Source: Sphingomonas tagetis (GTDB lineage: Bacteria > Pseudomonadota > Alphaproteobacteria > Sphingomonadales > Sphingomonadaceae). From it: a DNA stretch of 64,000 nucleotides. Position 1 is the first letter of the stretch. Every line of letters starts with the position of its first letter. The stretch lies in the NCBI RefSeq assembly GCF_024211275.1, contig NZ_JAMLDX010000019.1, positions 1 through 64,000 of the forward strand, written 5' to 3'. Positions 38,461-47,983 of this stretch are shown in pieces. The position numbers and the translations under genes are program-made. The notes under the pieces were generated by a model that saw nothing but the letters and a program-made list of their open reading frames with translations, searched no databases and was not told the origin of the DNA.

Positions 38461-39909
38461 TCAGCGTATGTCCCCATAGGTCACGATCTTCACACGCTCT
38501 CCCGGCCGGATTGGCGCATAGCCATCGCGCCCGTTGAGGAGATCGAACAGCGCGCGTGGCGCTGGATCGACCATGCGGCGCGCCAGACCGTCGGGCGTGT
38601 CCCCTGCACGCGCAGATACGGTTCGGACAAACCGCGGACGCAATTGCCCGGCCTCGTCATCCGCCAGACGCCGGAAGGAGCGGAACAGCGCTTCGATTTC
38701 CGTCGCCTCGCTGTTCGCCGGCGGCGAGACGATGATGAAGTGATAGGCTTGCCCATCGCCGCCATCATAGGCGGCGATCGCCAGCGGTACACTGCCGTCC
38801 TGAACCGCGATTTCTATCGTCGCGATCACCGCGTCCAGGCCATTGATGCGGGTGGCCGTCAGCGCCCGCAGTTTAGCCGGTGCGTCGCCAACGAGGCGGT
38901 CGATCAGCGCGTCCGCATACTGCTTGACGTTCCGTCCGGAAAGCGAACCGCCCGCGAACTCGCCCGACACGCCGTTGGGCCCGCTGAGCCGGATAGCCTG
39001 TGGGCTGTTGGTCAGTGAAAAGCCGGTCGGCGCTTCGAACCCGATCCGCATGGTCGGGTGGGCGAAGCGCCGGCCAATGACGAAGCCTTGCTCCGGGTCG
39101 TCGCCATAAAGCAGGCCGTCGACGACGGCGAGATAGCGGTCGGCATGCTCTGGCATCTGATCGTCGGCGAGCGAGGACCTGCTTGCAGCCTCCCGCGAGC
39201 GCTCTATCCGTCGTTCGGTCAGCGGGTGGCTGAGCGCCCACTCCGGCAGCCTGCGGGCGTCGTCGCGGCCCCCGGTCTGCGCCATGAACCGGTTGTGGCG
39301 GCCAAGCGCAGCCAACATCTCCGATGCGGCGAAGACGTCATAGCCGGCACCCTCCAGGTAGCGGACGCCATGATCATCGGCCTCATATTCCTGCGTGCGT
39401 GAATAGCGCAGGCCGAACAACGCGCCGGCCTGCGTCGCGAGCCGCGCCAGCCGTTCGGATCCCGTCGCACTGACCGCGATTACGCCCAGGGTTCGCCAGA
39501 TCGAGCGCCGCTGTTGGCGCTGCGCGTGCCGGCCGGTGATGTGTCCAACTTCATGGCCGAGTACGGATGCAAGCTCCGCCTCGCTGGTCACGATCGCGAT
39601 CAGGCCGCGCGTGACATAGATATAGCAGCCCGGCACCGCAAAAGCGTTGACCACGTCGCTGTTGACGAGAGTGAATGAGCATTGGCCAGCAAGCCCTGCC
39701 GCGCGGGCGATTCGCTCGCCCACCGTGCGGACATATTGCGCTTCGTCCCCGGCATAGGCGCCACCGAATTCGGCAAGAAGCTGTGGGTGCGCTTCTTCGC
39801 CATAGGCTCGGTCAGCCTCGGAAATGCCTGCGGTGTCCTCGCCCGAGCCGCTGCCGCATGCCGAAACCAGACAAGCTAGGGCCAAGGCCGCCAAGCGCAG
39901 TCGCTTCAT
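38461..39909 (-). CDS. M48-family metalloprotease lipoprotein
   Basis: From 39909 the protein is 482 residues with a lipoprotein signal (ALALACLVSAC). The M48 domain carries the zinc motif HEVGH (SVLGHEVGHITGRHA) and the downstream glutamate ligand in EYEADDHGVRYLE. A long C-terminal half (SGPNGVSGEFAGGSL, AIATIEIAV) is typical of periplasmic BepA-like relatives in alphaproteobacteria, ending in an SH3/LysM-like GERVKIV. It probably acts in outer-membrane protein quality control. GGAG lies 7 nt before the ATG. Confidence 0.93.
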   Translation of the reverse strand: MKRLRLAALALACLVSACGSGSGEDTAGISEADRAYGEEAHPQLLAEFGGAYAGDEAQYVRTVGERIARAAGLAGQCSFTLVNSDVVNAFAVPGCYIYVTRGLIAIVTSEAELASVLGHEVGHITGRHAQRQQRRSIWRTLGVIAVSATGSERLARLATQAGALFGLRYSRTQEYEADDHGVRYLEGAGYDVFAASEMLAALGRHNRFMAQTGGRDDARRLPEWALSHPLTERRIERSREAASRSSLADDQMPEHADRYLAVVDGLLYGDDPEQGFVIGRRFAHPTMRIGFEAPTGFSLTNSPQAIRLSGPNGVSGEFAGGSLSGRNVKQYADALIDRLVGDAPAKLRALTATRINGLDAVIATIEIAVQDGSVPLAIAAYDGGDGQAYHFIIVSPPANSEATEIEALFRSFRRLADDEAGQLRPRFVRTVSARAGDTPDGLARRMVDPAPRALFDLLNGRDGYAPIRPGERVKIVTYGDIR

Positions 39910-39944
39910 TGCTTTCTCCAGCACATCATCTTGTTCGACTTCGC

Positions 39945-40270
39945 GGCCGTCCGCCCGCGACACGTTGTGCCGAACCGTCGACCGACACATCGTGGACCAG
40001 CTTGAAACGCGCTTCGTCGAAGCTGAACAGTCCAAAGCAGCACAGGTCCGCAGTGATCACGAAGTCGAGCGCCGCATCGCACGGCTCTCCAGATGCCGCA
40101 GTTGAGCAATCCCGTTGCCATGGCGATGCGCAATTCCCGCTCGCCGTCGGACTGCCAGATATTCCAGCGGATCGGCTCGGTCCTCCATGCGCCCGGTGCC
40201 GATGATGACAGCCGATGACGAGATACAACAATCCGCGGGTAGAAAAGCCAAAGCGCATCAGCAAAGTCAT
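39945..40270 (-). pseudogene. Decayed DUF1206 membrane protein
   Basis: Fragments in three frames match the intact DUF1206 gene at 47980-48777: MTLLMRFGFSTRGLLYLVI (from the ATG at 40270), ERELRIAMATGLLNCGIWRA, and CFGLFSFDEARFKLVHDVSV. Two of the three domain repeats are lost and frameshifts separate the pieces. A GGAAC-N16-CGGT sequence before it (about 40315-40340, minus) may be a worn stress promoter. Confidence 0.75.
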
Positions 40271-40397
40271 CTTCTGGCTGACACACATCATATCCTCCGG
40301 CGTCAGCCAAGACCGCTCAGGGTGAGCTTTAGTTCCCGGCAGACGGCAACCGCCCAACACGTGGCCGACACCGGCCAAGAGGAGCCGTCTTGCCGCA

Positions 40398-41711
40398 ATG
40401 AACGTTGAGCTGGGGATGTGGAATGTCTTGCAGCCCGAAGCCTATATCCTGATCCTGACGGGCACCGGGATCCTCATCGCATTGGTTGCGTGGCTGCCGC
40501 TCGCACTCAAGCGGCTTCCGCTCTCGCTCCCAATCGTCTGCATCGCCATCGGAGCGGGCGTCTTCCTGCTGCCGCAAGTCACGCTCAGACCCCTCCCGAT
40601 CAATTATCCGGAAGTGACGGAGCGGTTCGCGGAGCTTGTGGTGATCATCGCCTTGATGGGCGCTGGCCTCAAGATCGATCGTGTGATCGGCTGGCGGCGA
40701 TGGGCGATCACCTGGCGGCTCATCGGCATTGCAATGCCGCTGTCGATCCTCGCGATCACCGGCCTCGCCAACTGGGCGCTCGGCTTGCCGCTCGCCGTCG
40801 CCCTGTTGCTTGGCGCCAGTCTGGCCCCCACCGACCCGGTGCTGGCGGCCGATGTGCAGGTCGGCCCACCCAAGTCCGGTGAGGAGGACGAAGTTCGGTT
40901 CGGGCTGACGTCGGAAGCAGGCGTGAATGATGGCGCCGCCTTTCCCTTCATTCACCTGGCGATTCTGCTCAGCGCTACCGCGACAAGCGGCGGGCCTTGG
41001 CTGGGGGAGTGGCTGAGCTATCACGTCGCGTGGGAGATCATCGGAGGAATCGCCGGCGGCTGGCTGGTCGGCAAGCTGTTTGGCTGGCTCACTTTTCATG
41101 TCCCAGCCGAAACGAAACTTGCCAAGACTGGTGACGGGCTGATCGCACTGTCGGCAACCTTCGTTTCCTATGGCCTGACAGAAATGGTCCACGTCTATGG
41201 ATTCCTGGCGGTGTTCGTCACGGCGCTAACCTTTCGCCACACCCATCGCGACCACAGCTTCCAGTTCGAGATGTACGCGCTGACCGAGCAAATCGAACGT
41301 CTTGTGATGATGGTGCTGCTGATCCTTTTGGGGGGGGCGCTCGTCAGCGGCTTGCTGGCTCCAGTCGGCTGGATCGAGGCGGTCGTCGCGGTCATCATCC
41401 TGCTGCTAATCCGGCCGCTTGCCGGCTGGGTGTCGCTGCTTGGGCATCGAGCCGATCGCGGTGAGCGGCTGACGCTCGCATTCTTCGGCATTCGTGGCGT
41501 CGGTTCGATTTACTACCTCGCTTTCGGCATCAACCATATGACGGTTGATCACGCTGAACGGCTGTGGGGCATCGTCGGGCTGGTCATCCTCTGCTCGGTG
41601 CTGCTGCACGGCTTGACGGTGACGCCGATCATGCGCTCGCTCGACCGCCAACAGGGGCGCGACCCGGACGCCGAGGAGACGGCGCCGCTCAGTGTGAAGA
41701 TCCTGCGATGA
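40398..41711 (+). CDS. Na+/H+ antiporter, CPA1 (NhaP) type
   Basis: The 437-residue integral membrane protein has about twelve hydrophobic segments and CPA1 hallmarks: LLLGASLAPTDPVLAADV (TDP-type core), FGLTSEAGVNDGAAFP with the transport-site ND, and GIRGVGSIYYL with the conserved arginine near the C-terminus. It exchanges cytoplasmic Na+ or K+ for protons, supporting pH and salt tolerance. The ATG at 40398 or a later one at 40416 could be used; neither has a strong ribosome site. Confidence 0.92.
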   Translation: MNVELGMWNVLQPEAYILILTGTGILIALVAWLPLALKRLPLSLPIVCIAIGAGVFLLPQVTLRPLPINYPEVTERFAELVVIIALMGAGLKIDRVIGWRRWAITWRLIGIAMPLSILAITGLANWALGLPLAVALLLGASLAPTDPVLAADVQVGPPKSGEEDEVRFGLTSEAGVNDGAAFPFIHLAILLSATATSGGPWLGEWLSYHVAWEIIGGIAGGWLVGKLFGWLTFHVPAETKLAKTGDGLIALSATFVSYGLTEMVHVYGFLAVFVTALTFRHTHRDHSFQFEMYALTEQIERLVMMVLLILLGGALVSGLLAPVGWIEAVVAVIILLLIRPLAGWVSLLGHRADRGERLTLAFFGIRGVGSIYYLAFGINHMTVDHAERLWGIVGLVILCSVLLHGLTVTPIMRSLDRQQGRDPDAEETAPLSVKILR

Positions 41712-41941
41712 AGCCAAGTAGAAGTAACAACGCAATTTCGTCGTGGTGGCATGCATTCCGGTTGACCGTACCATCGCGCTCCTGGCGCCTGGCGGCTCGT
41801 CCTTACTGAGCCCGCGCCCAGCGGCGAAATTGCCGGCTCTGGTGCTTCTACACCCTGAGCGACTCAAGCCGTTGCTGAACTCGAGGCGTTTCATCGCGTT
41901 GGCAACATCGGCGCGAGCGAGCTCGGCACGATGCGACGACG

Positions 41942-44749
41942 CTAGCCTATTTCTCTGAGGATCGACGCCAGATCCGCTTGACGGAATGGCTTGGTCAATC
42001 TTGCGAGCTGTGGGTCGATCCCAGCCGCATCCGCATATCCTGAAATGATCAGCAGTCTGGTACCGGGCAGTCGCTCGCGCACCCGGAGCGCCAGCTGCGT
42101 GCCTGTCATGTCCGGCATAAGATGATCGGAGACGAGCAGGTCGGGCACCAACCCTTGCTCGATCATCTGCCAAGCCTCGATGGCTGACCCGGCCTGACTG
42201 ACGTCGTAGCCAAGATCACTCAGCATCTGGGCTGCCGATTCACGGACCAGTTCCTCATCGTCGACCAGCAAGGCAATCCCCGCAGGCGGGGCGTCGCCGA
42301 TTTCTGGTGCAACATCTTCCGCTGCTGGCGTCGTCCGTTCGCTCTGCGGAAGCCAGAGTTGCACCTCAGTTCCCGAGCCGACCATGCTCTTGAGAGTGAG
42401 TGCGCCGCCGAGTTGCGCGGCAAGGCCATGCGCCATGGAAAGGCCAAGACCCGTCCCCCGTCCCACGCCCTTGGTCGAGAAGAAGGGCTCGACAGCCCGC
42501 GCGAGCGTTTCCTCGTCCATGCCCGTGCCGGTGTCCGCGACGGAGACGCAGATATATTGTCCGGGCGCCAGGCTTGAGGGCTCTGATTCCCCGACCATGG
42601 CTGCCGACACCGAGATGTGAAGGTTCCCCCCGTCCGGCATGGCATCGCGCGCATTCACGCTAAGGTTCAGCAAGGCCATTTCCAGCTGATTGGGATCGGC
42701 AAGCGCCGCCGGCAAGGCAGCCGGTGCTTCGACCGTCACCTTGATCTGCGGCCCGATGGTGCTCGAGATCAGCTCGACCATGCCGCTGGCCAATGCGGAC
42801 ACATCAACCGCCGCAGGCTGGAGCGGCTGACGCCGCGCAAAGGACAACAGCCGCTGAACCAGGGTCCGCGCTCGCTCGGCTGACTGAAGCGCGCCCGCGA
42901 TCAGCCTGCGGTCCCGGTCATCCCCGAGGCCCTTATGCTGCAAGCGGTCGAGCGCACCAAGGATCGGCGTCAGCAAATTGTTGAAGTCGTGCGCGACGCC
43001 ACCGGTCAGCTGGCCCATCGCCTCCATTTTCTGCGATTGCCGCAACGCTTCCTCGGCCGTCACTTGCCGTGTCACGTTGCGGCTCGAGCCGATGATCCGT
43101 GTGACATGACCTTGCTCATCGAGCAATGGCACCAGCGTGGTGTCCCAATATTGCGGCTCGCCCGCAATACGGAACGTGTCGCGATAATGGTAGATATCGC
43201 CCGTCGCCACCACATGACGATAGGTTTCAAGCACGCGTGCGGCAGCTTCTGGCGGCAGAAACTCTTCGACCCGCTTTCCTTTGATCTCTTCGAGTTTGAA
43301 GCCAACTCCGATTTCGTGAGCAGGGTTGATCTGCTCGGCGGTGAAGCTGCCGTCCGGCTGGACCGCGACGACAAACAGCGGATCAGGCGTGTTCTGGAAA
43401 TAGGCGCGTTGCAGCGCGTCCGCCTCCCGCCTTGCCGCCTCGGCCCGGGCAACCTCCTGCGTACGCGCCTCCACGCGCGCCTCAAGGCTGGCATTGAGCT
43501 CGCGCAGCTGATCCTCGACCGCCAGCCGTTCGATGACCAGCCGGACGCGTTCAGCCGTCTCCTCCATGAAGGTCACTTCGTCCGGACGCCACTGGCGCGG
43601 CCGGCGGTCGTTCATATAGGCGATCGTCCGCAATCGCCCATCCCGCACGAACGGCACGACCAGGATGGCCCTCGTGTCCACCTCTTGCGCCGTCGCCTGC
43701 GTGCGTGCCTCATCGCTCAGCGACGCGGCAGCCAGGTCGTCGATGACCACGGTCTGGCCGGCGTTGAGTGCAGCGACGATCTTGACGCCGAATGCGGCGG
43801 CCGGAAACTGGCCAAGGAGCGGCGGCACCAAGCCATCGGTCCAGCAGATCCTGTAGTCGAATTTATCCTCCAGGGGATCGAGATCCCCAAAGCCGGCGCG
43901 CGTCACACCGAAGTGCGTCCCCATGAGCGCCGCGACCTCGTGAAGTGCGCCTTCGGTCGTGGCCCCTCTCAGCGAGTCGGCAATCTTCAGCCGCAGCGCG
44001 ATGCGCGCTTCCCGCCGGGCTGCGCGCTGGAGCATGTGCTCGATTTGAGCCGCGCCCAGCGAGAGCAGCAGGATGAACACGGTCACCAAGCTGATTGCAA
44101 CTGCGAAATAAGTCTGGCCCACGCCGGCAACGCTTTTCGCAGCGTCGATGTGGTCTGCCGCCGAGAAGATCGCGGCGTGCAGCCCGGTATAGTGCATGCC
44201 TGCGATCGCCGCGCCCATGACGACCGCAGCCGCGAGACGCTGGTTCGTCCGCTGTTCGCGTGATGCCAGCCATATGGCAGCGATCGCCACGATCAGAGCA
44301 ATCAGGATCGATAGCAAGACCCAACGCCAGTCGTAGCTCAATGTGGCCCGCATGCGCATCGCGGCCATTCCAACATAGTGCATGGCGACGATGCCAGTGC
44401 CGATCAGCAGACCAGCAACGGCGATCCGTCCATTGGACACCTGCTGCCAGTTGAACGTCGCGAAACCTGCGCCCGTGAACCCGATGGCGAGCGCAAGCGA
44501 AAGAAGTGTCAATGCCAGATCGTAGCTTATCGGCATGGTCGGCATGGTGAACGCCAGCATCGCGACGAAATGCATCGACCAGATGCCGCCGCCAAGGGCG
44601 ATGACTGCTGCCCAAAGCCAGAATCGCCGGGCAGGCTGCTGAGTGGCACGGATACGGCTTGCCAGACTGAGCGCGGTGAACGACGAGAAGATCGCTACCA
44701 GGATGGACAGCGCAACCAGATAATCGTCGTGCGTCCCGGTCATAATCAT
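41942..44749 (-). CDS. MHYT-domain hybrid sensor histidine kinase
   Basis: The 935-residue kinase starts at MIMTGTHDDYL. The N-terminal ~250 residues hold seven membrane segments with the MHYT-type motifs MHFVAM, MHYVGM and MHYTGL, proposed to sense oxygen, CO or NO through copper. Then follow a GAF domain, a coiled coil, a PAS domain, HisKA (GGVAHDFNNLLTPI), HATPase (LNLSVNARDAM, GTGLGLSM) and a C-terminal receiver (LVDDEE, phosphoacceptor in LVSDHLMPDMTGT). Output is unknown; no partner regulator lies beside it. Confidence 0.93.
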   Translation of the reverse strand: MIMTGTHDDYLVALSILVAIFSSFTALSLASRIRATQQPARRFWLWAAVIALGGGIWSMHFVAMLAFTMPTMPISYDLALTLLSLALAIGFTGAGFATFNWQQVSNGRIAVAGLLIGTGIVAMHYVGMAAMRMRATLSYDWRWVLLSILIALIVAIAAIWLASREQRTNQRLAAAVVMGAAIAGMHYTGLHAAIFSAADHIDAAKSVAGVGQTYFAVAISLVTVFILLLSLGAAQIEHMLQRAARREARIALRLKIADSLRGATTEGALHEVAALMGTHFGVTRAGFGDLDPLEDKFDYRICWTDGLVPPLLGQFPAAAFGVKIVAALNAGQTVVIDDLAAASLSDEARTQATAQEVDTRAILVVPFVRDGRLRTIAYMNDRRPRQWRPDEVTFMEETAERVRLVIERLAVEDQLRELNASLEARVEARTQEVARAEAARREADALQRAYFQNTPDPLFVVAVQPDGSFTAEQINPAHEIGVGFKLEEIKGKRVEEFLPPEAAARVLETYRHVVATGDIYHYRDTFRIAGEPQYWDTTLVPLLDEQGHVTRIIGSSRNVTRQVTAEEALRQSQKMEAMGQLTGGVAHDFNNLLTPILGALDRLQHKGLGDDRDRRLIAGALQSAERARTLVQRLLSFARRQPLQPAAVDVSALASGMVELISSTIGPQIKVTVEAPAALPAALADPNQLEMALLNLSVNARDAMPDGGNLHISVSAAMVGESEPSSLAPGQYICVSVADTGTGMDEETLARAVEPFFSTKGVGRGTGLGLSMAHGLAAQLGGALTLKSMVGSGTEVQLWLPQSERTTPAAEDVAPEIGDAPPAGIALLVDDEELVRESAAQMLSDLGYDVSQAGSAIEAWQMIEQGLVPDLLVSDHLMPDMTGTQLALRVRERLPGTRLLIISGYADAAGIDPQLARLTKPFRQADLASILREIG

Positions 44750-45346
44750 CTGCACAACGTTTCCACAGGCGACTGCCGCGCGCAACCACGATGCTTGACC
44801 AGCGCCCGGTGGGAAAGCGGAGGCGATGTCGATGATTTGCCGGGCCGTCCCGTCCAGCGCAATGAGAGTTATGGCTTCACCTTTCGGCAGCCCGGTGGAT
44901 GGACGAGCACAATTGACTGAGGCATCTTGCTGCGGCCCCTCACCCCAAAAACGACATGGAAGGGAACTTGTCCTCCAAGAGTGCATCGCTGGCGAGCGAT
45001 GCGCGCCAGAGCGGATCGCTCGTGCAAGCCCAGGTAGCATGGGTGACGTTTATCCCTCGCATGTCCTGAACCCCGGCCTATCCCGCGGCGCATGGCTGTA
45101 ATGGAGAATTGTATGACAAACGACAAAGAAGGGACAGGCTAGCCCGATCGCGACCGCATCAGTCTCGGTGGGGCTACGAAGTCCAAACATCGTCGAAAGC
45201 CTTGCTTCAGCCAAGAAGCGCGCGTGAAGCGATCGGGGCGGCGGCAACTCGCTGACAGGATCGTCGAGCATCATAGCGGAACGTGAGCTGAACGCGGTCG
45301 CGAGGGGCGGACTCGGCATGACCGTCTTCAAACCGTTTATGCGTTT
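44750..45346. other. Gap holding the decayed module
   Basis: Besides the pseudogene at 44983-45272 I see no gene. The long frame that extends the MHYT kinase upstream to 45040 is not coding. Confidence 0.45.
44983..45272 (+). pseudogene. Degraded copy of the small-protein/DUF3606 module
   Basis: The stretch 44983-45043 matches the end of the 60223 gene (CGAGCGATGCGCGC, GCGGATCGCTCGTGCA). The stretch 45075-45272 matches the DUF3606 gene at 60542 and its leader (CGGCGCATGGCTG, ATGGAGAAT). The DUF3606 copy starts MTNDKEGTG and hits TAG at codon 10 (45140), then reads PDRDRISL and loses the frame. A decayed duplicate of the 60-kb module. Confidence 0.8.
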
Positions 45347-46120
45347 TCAACCCATCGAAATGCGTCTACTCGGCACTCCCGCGATACCAGCCTCGTCCAG
45401 CCGCGCCGTCCATTTGGATAGACTGAGATTACCGCTCGCTTGCGTCTCGGCGCCCATCACCGCAGACATCGTCGCAAGGGAAAAGGCGCCACGCGCGTCA
45501 TCTTCCGCCGCGACTGCATCGCAGGGAACCCACAACGCATAATCGCGCATATGCGCGTCAGCAGCGGTAAACAGCACGCAGATGTCAGTTGCGATGCCGG
45601 TCAGAATGAGACGGCTGACGCCCAATTTGGGCAACAATACGGGCAGATTGGTCGCGTAGAATCCCGAGAACTGGGGCTTGATAATGAAATAGTCTTCACG
45701 GCAAGGTCTAAGCAATTCAGCGACCGGGTTCGGCTTTGCGAGCGCGCGCTCTACCAGCCTGGAACGTTCCGAATGCCACTCACCGAAATTGTCGTTGATA
45801 AAAATAGTCGGATAACCCTTTCTGGCCATTTCAGACCGCAAACCGGCGATCACGTGAGCCGCCTTCCTCGCTTTGGGTTCCAGCACGTCAGCCCCTGCAA
45901 AATCGAAGCAATTGATGACGTCGATGATCAACAATGCCGGTCGTCCACGCGGACGGTCATGCACGGGCGCTGTCGGTTCGGTAGCGCGGGCTCTTGCCAA
46001 GGTTTGATCTCCTGCAACGCTAACGCTTGGGAAACCAGGGGTTTCCCGCTTTAGCCCCGACGAGAACCCAAGCTGCGAATCAGTTGCAACGGGAGCGATT
46101 TCCTTCTTTGTCGATTTCAC
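45347..46120 (-). CDS. Isochorismatase-family cysteine hydrolase
   Basis: The 257-residue protein has the cysteine-hydrolase triad: D in ALLIIDVINCFDF, K in YFIIKPQFSGFY and C in GIATDICVLFTA. Family members hydrolyse nicotinamide, isochorismate, ureidoacrylate and similar compounds; the substrate here is open. The first ~50 residues (VATDSQLGF to RPRGRP) look disordered and the start is a GTG at 46120 with a poor ribosome site, so the true start may be further in. It diverges from the hemerythrin gene. Confidence 0.85.
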   Translation of the reverse strand: MKSTKKEIAPVATDSQLGFSSGLKRETPGFPSVSVAGDQTLARARATEPTAPVHDRPRGRPALLIIDVINCFDFAGADVLEPKARKAAHVIAGLRSEMARKGYPTIFINDNFGEWHSERSRLVERALAKPNPVAELLRPCREDYFIIKPQFSGFYATNLPVLLPKLGVSRLILTGIATDICVLFTAADAHMRDYALWVPCDAVAAEDDARGAFSLATMSAVMGAETQASGNLSLSKWTARLDEAGIAGVPSRRISMG

Positions 46121-46168
46121 TCACTGACCAGTTCGCCGCGATGGCGACTGTAACTGGCGGGAGCCGAC

Positions 46169-46699
46169 ATGTCCCAGAATGCACCTGACGCAATCGCGCT
46201 GCTTAAAGCCGATCATCGGACGGTGGAAGCACTGTTCAAAAAATTCGAGAGTACCAAGTCGTCCGACAAAAAGGCGGCACTGGCGAAGGAGATCTGCACG
46301 GAACTGATCATCCATACGATCATCGAGGAAGAGATTTTCTATCCCGCTCTGAAGGGCAAGATCGACGATGAAATCTATGATGAAGCCCATGTCGAGCACG
46401 ACGGTGCCAAGCTATTGATCGGCCAGATCATGGCCGGCGCGTCGGGCGACGATTTTTTCGATGCGAAGGTGACGGTGCTTGCCGAGCAGATCAACCACCA
46501 TGTCCATGAAGAGGAGACGCCCAAGGAAGGCATGTTTGCCCAGGCACGCGCGGCAAAGGTCGACCTCAACACGCTCGGCGTTGAGATGGCGGAACGAAAG
46601 TCCGCTCTCAAACAACAGTTCAAGGCCGATGGTTTGCCAACCCCGACCGCGCGCACGCTGAGCGAGGTCAAGATCAGGCTTGGGGCGCCGGCAGCGTGA
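46169..46699 (+). CDS. Hemerythrin (HHE) domain protein
   Basis: The 176-residue four-helix bundle has the expected diiron ligands: H16 in KADHRTVE, H49 in LIIHTIIEEEIFYP with its glutamates, H74 and H77 in EAHVEHDGAK, and the last histidines in INHHVHEEETP. Such DUF2249/HHE proteins bind oxygen, NO or iron and are common in oxidative-stress islands. Monocistronic, with the isochorismatase gene opposite. Confidence 0.93.
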   Translation: MSQNAPDAIALLKADHRTVEALFKKFESTKSSDKKAALAKEICTELIIHTIIEEEIFYPALKGKIDDEIYDEAHVEHDGAKLLIGQIMAGASGDDFFDAKVTVLAEQINHHVHEEETPKEGMFAQARAAKVDLNTLGVEMAERKSALKQQFKADGLPTPTARTLSEVKIRLGAPAA

Positions 46700-46768
46700 G
46701 CCGCGCGACTGAATTTCGGCTCATCCCGCTCCACGCCCTTGGCGTTCAATGTCGGGCGGCAAATGACG

Positions 46769-47983
46769 TCAGGTCGGTGCGGCAAGCGTGATCCGCCAGA
46801 ACGTCGTCTCCTGCCCTTGGACACCGAAGTCGTTGTCGGTAACAAGCAGAAGCTCGGACGCCGAGAGAAGCGCCATCCCTTCGACGTCAGCGGCCACCTC
46901 GGGATGCTCGTCGCTGGTGAAGAGCAGCTCCTTGCCGAGCACCGGGAAGGCCGCCGGTTCATCAGCCATGCTGAGCTCCTCAAGCGTCGGGCGAGCCTCG
47001 AGTTCCAGATGCGAGCGATCGAGCAGGCTGGCAGCCATGACGCAGCGGTAGATCTTCGTTGTTTTCGAACCGCGCTCGAGCACGAGCAGGTCATCGCTCG
47101 GCAACCATAGCAGCTCGCTCACCTTGATATCACTCGGCCCGAAATCACCGGCCGCCATATCGCGCGCGAAGCTTTCAGGACGGTCGAGCGGATAGGCATG
47201 TTGCGCGAGGACCGCACCGGTCTTCGCATCCAACCGCCAAATCCGGACATGGCGCGCCGCGCGATGCGCCGCTTGGTCAGGATGCGCGAGAGGACTTTGA
47301 AACGCGAGGTACAGGAATCGCTCGTCCCCTGAAATAGCGAGCGCTTCGAACCCGCGGTTGAGCTGACGCCTTGCGGCAATTGCCGGAAGCGCCTGCTGGC
47401 CAGCTACCCCGGCCCGCTCTTGTGGGAGCAGCCGGACCGTCACCATACCCGTCGCATCGACCCGCACAAGCGAAGGTCCGAACTCATCGCCAATCCAGAA
47501 GTCCCCATCAGATAGCGCAACCAATCCTTCAGTATCCAGGCCGAAGAGGTCGGCAGCGATCGGCTTCCCATCGATATCGAATACCGGCTCGGATTGCAGA
47601 TGGTCGCCGCCGGGATGAGGTAGCCCCGTGACCGCCTGGCCTTCAGGATGACGAAGCGGCATGATCCGCAGGAGCTCAATATCGTCTCCAGCAACCCGCA
47701 GCTCCGCGAGCGTCGGTCCGACATCCAGCCAGGGCATGATCTTCGCGCCCTCGACCTTGCCAAGCGGCAACAAGTGATCCAGACCGTAGAGACGAACCGC
47801 GTCGCGAACCTTGATGTTCGGGCCGCGGTCGCCGATCGCCCAGACATGTCCGGTCGGGTCGCCGGGCCGACGCGCGAGACCCGAACCAAAGCCGTAGCGC
47901 AGTTTCATCGTTCCCGCCGGAAACGCCAGCGAGCAAATCTCCGGATCGCGCCAGTTCAGCCGCTGGACGCTCTGGACCTTCAT
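46769..47983 (-). CDS. Phytase-like esterase domain protein
   Basis: The 404-residue protein belongs to the bacterial phytase-like esterase family, a beta propeller: VWAIGDRGPNIKV, GLDTEGLVALSDGDFWIGDEFGPSLVRV, GFEALAISGDERFLYLA and DVEGMALLSASELLLVTDNDFG are its signature pieces. No signal peptide is present, so it may act in the cytoplasm. Its ATG overlaps the stop of the DUF1206 gene by 4 nt (ATGA), so the two are translated together. Substrate unknown. Confidence 0.9.
   Translation of the reverse strand: MKVQSVQRLNWRDPEICSLAFPAGTMKLRYGFGSGLARRPGDPTGHVWAIGDRGPNIKVRDAVRLYGLDHLLPLGKVEGAKIMPWLDVGPTLAELRVAGDDIELLRIMPLRHPEGQAVTGLPHPGGDHLQSEPVFDIDGKPIAADLFGLDTEGLVALSDGDFWIGDEFGPSLVRVDATGMVTVRLLPQERAGVAGQQALPAIAARRQLNRGFEALAISGDERFLYLAFQSPLAHPDQAAHRAARHVRIWRLDAKTGAVLAQHAYPLDRPESFARDMAAGDFGPSDIKVSELLWLPSDDLLVLERGSKTTKIYRCVMAASLLDRSHLELEARPTLEELSMADEPAAFPVLGKELLFTSDEHPEVAADVEGMALLSASELLLVTDNDFGVQGQETTFWRITLAAPT

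Noticed and set aside
40398..41192. Minus-strand frame of 287 codons (40329-41192) opposite the antiporter
   Set aside because: Rich in R, D and Q in the pattern of a shadow frame.
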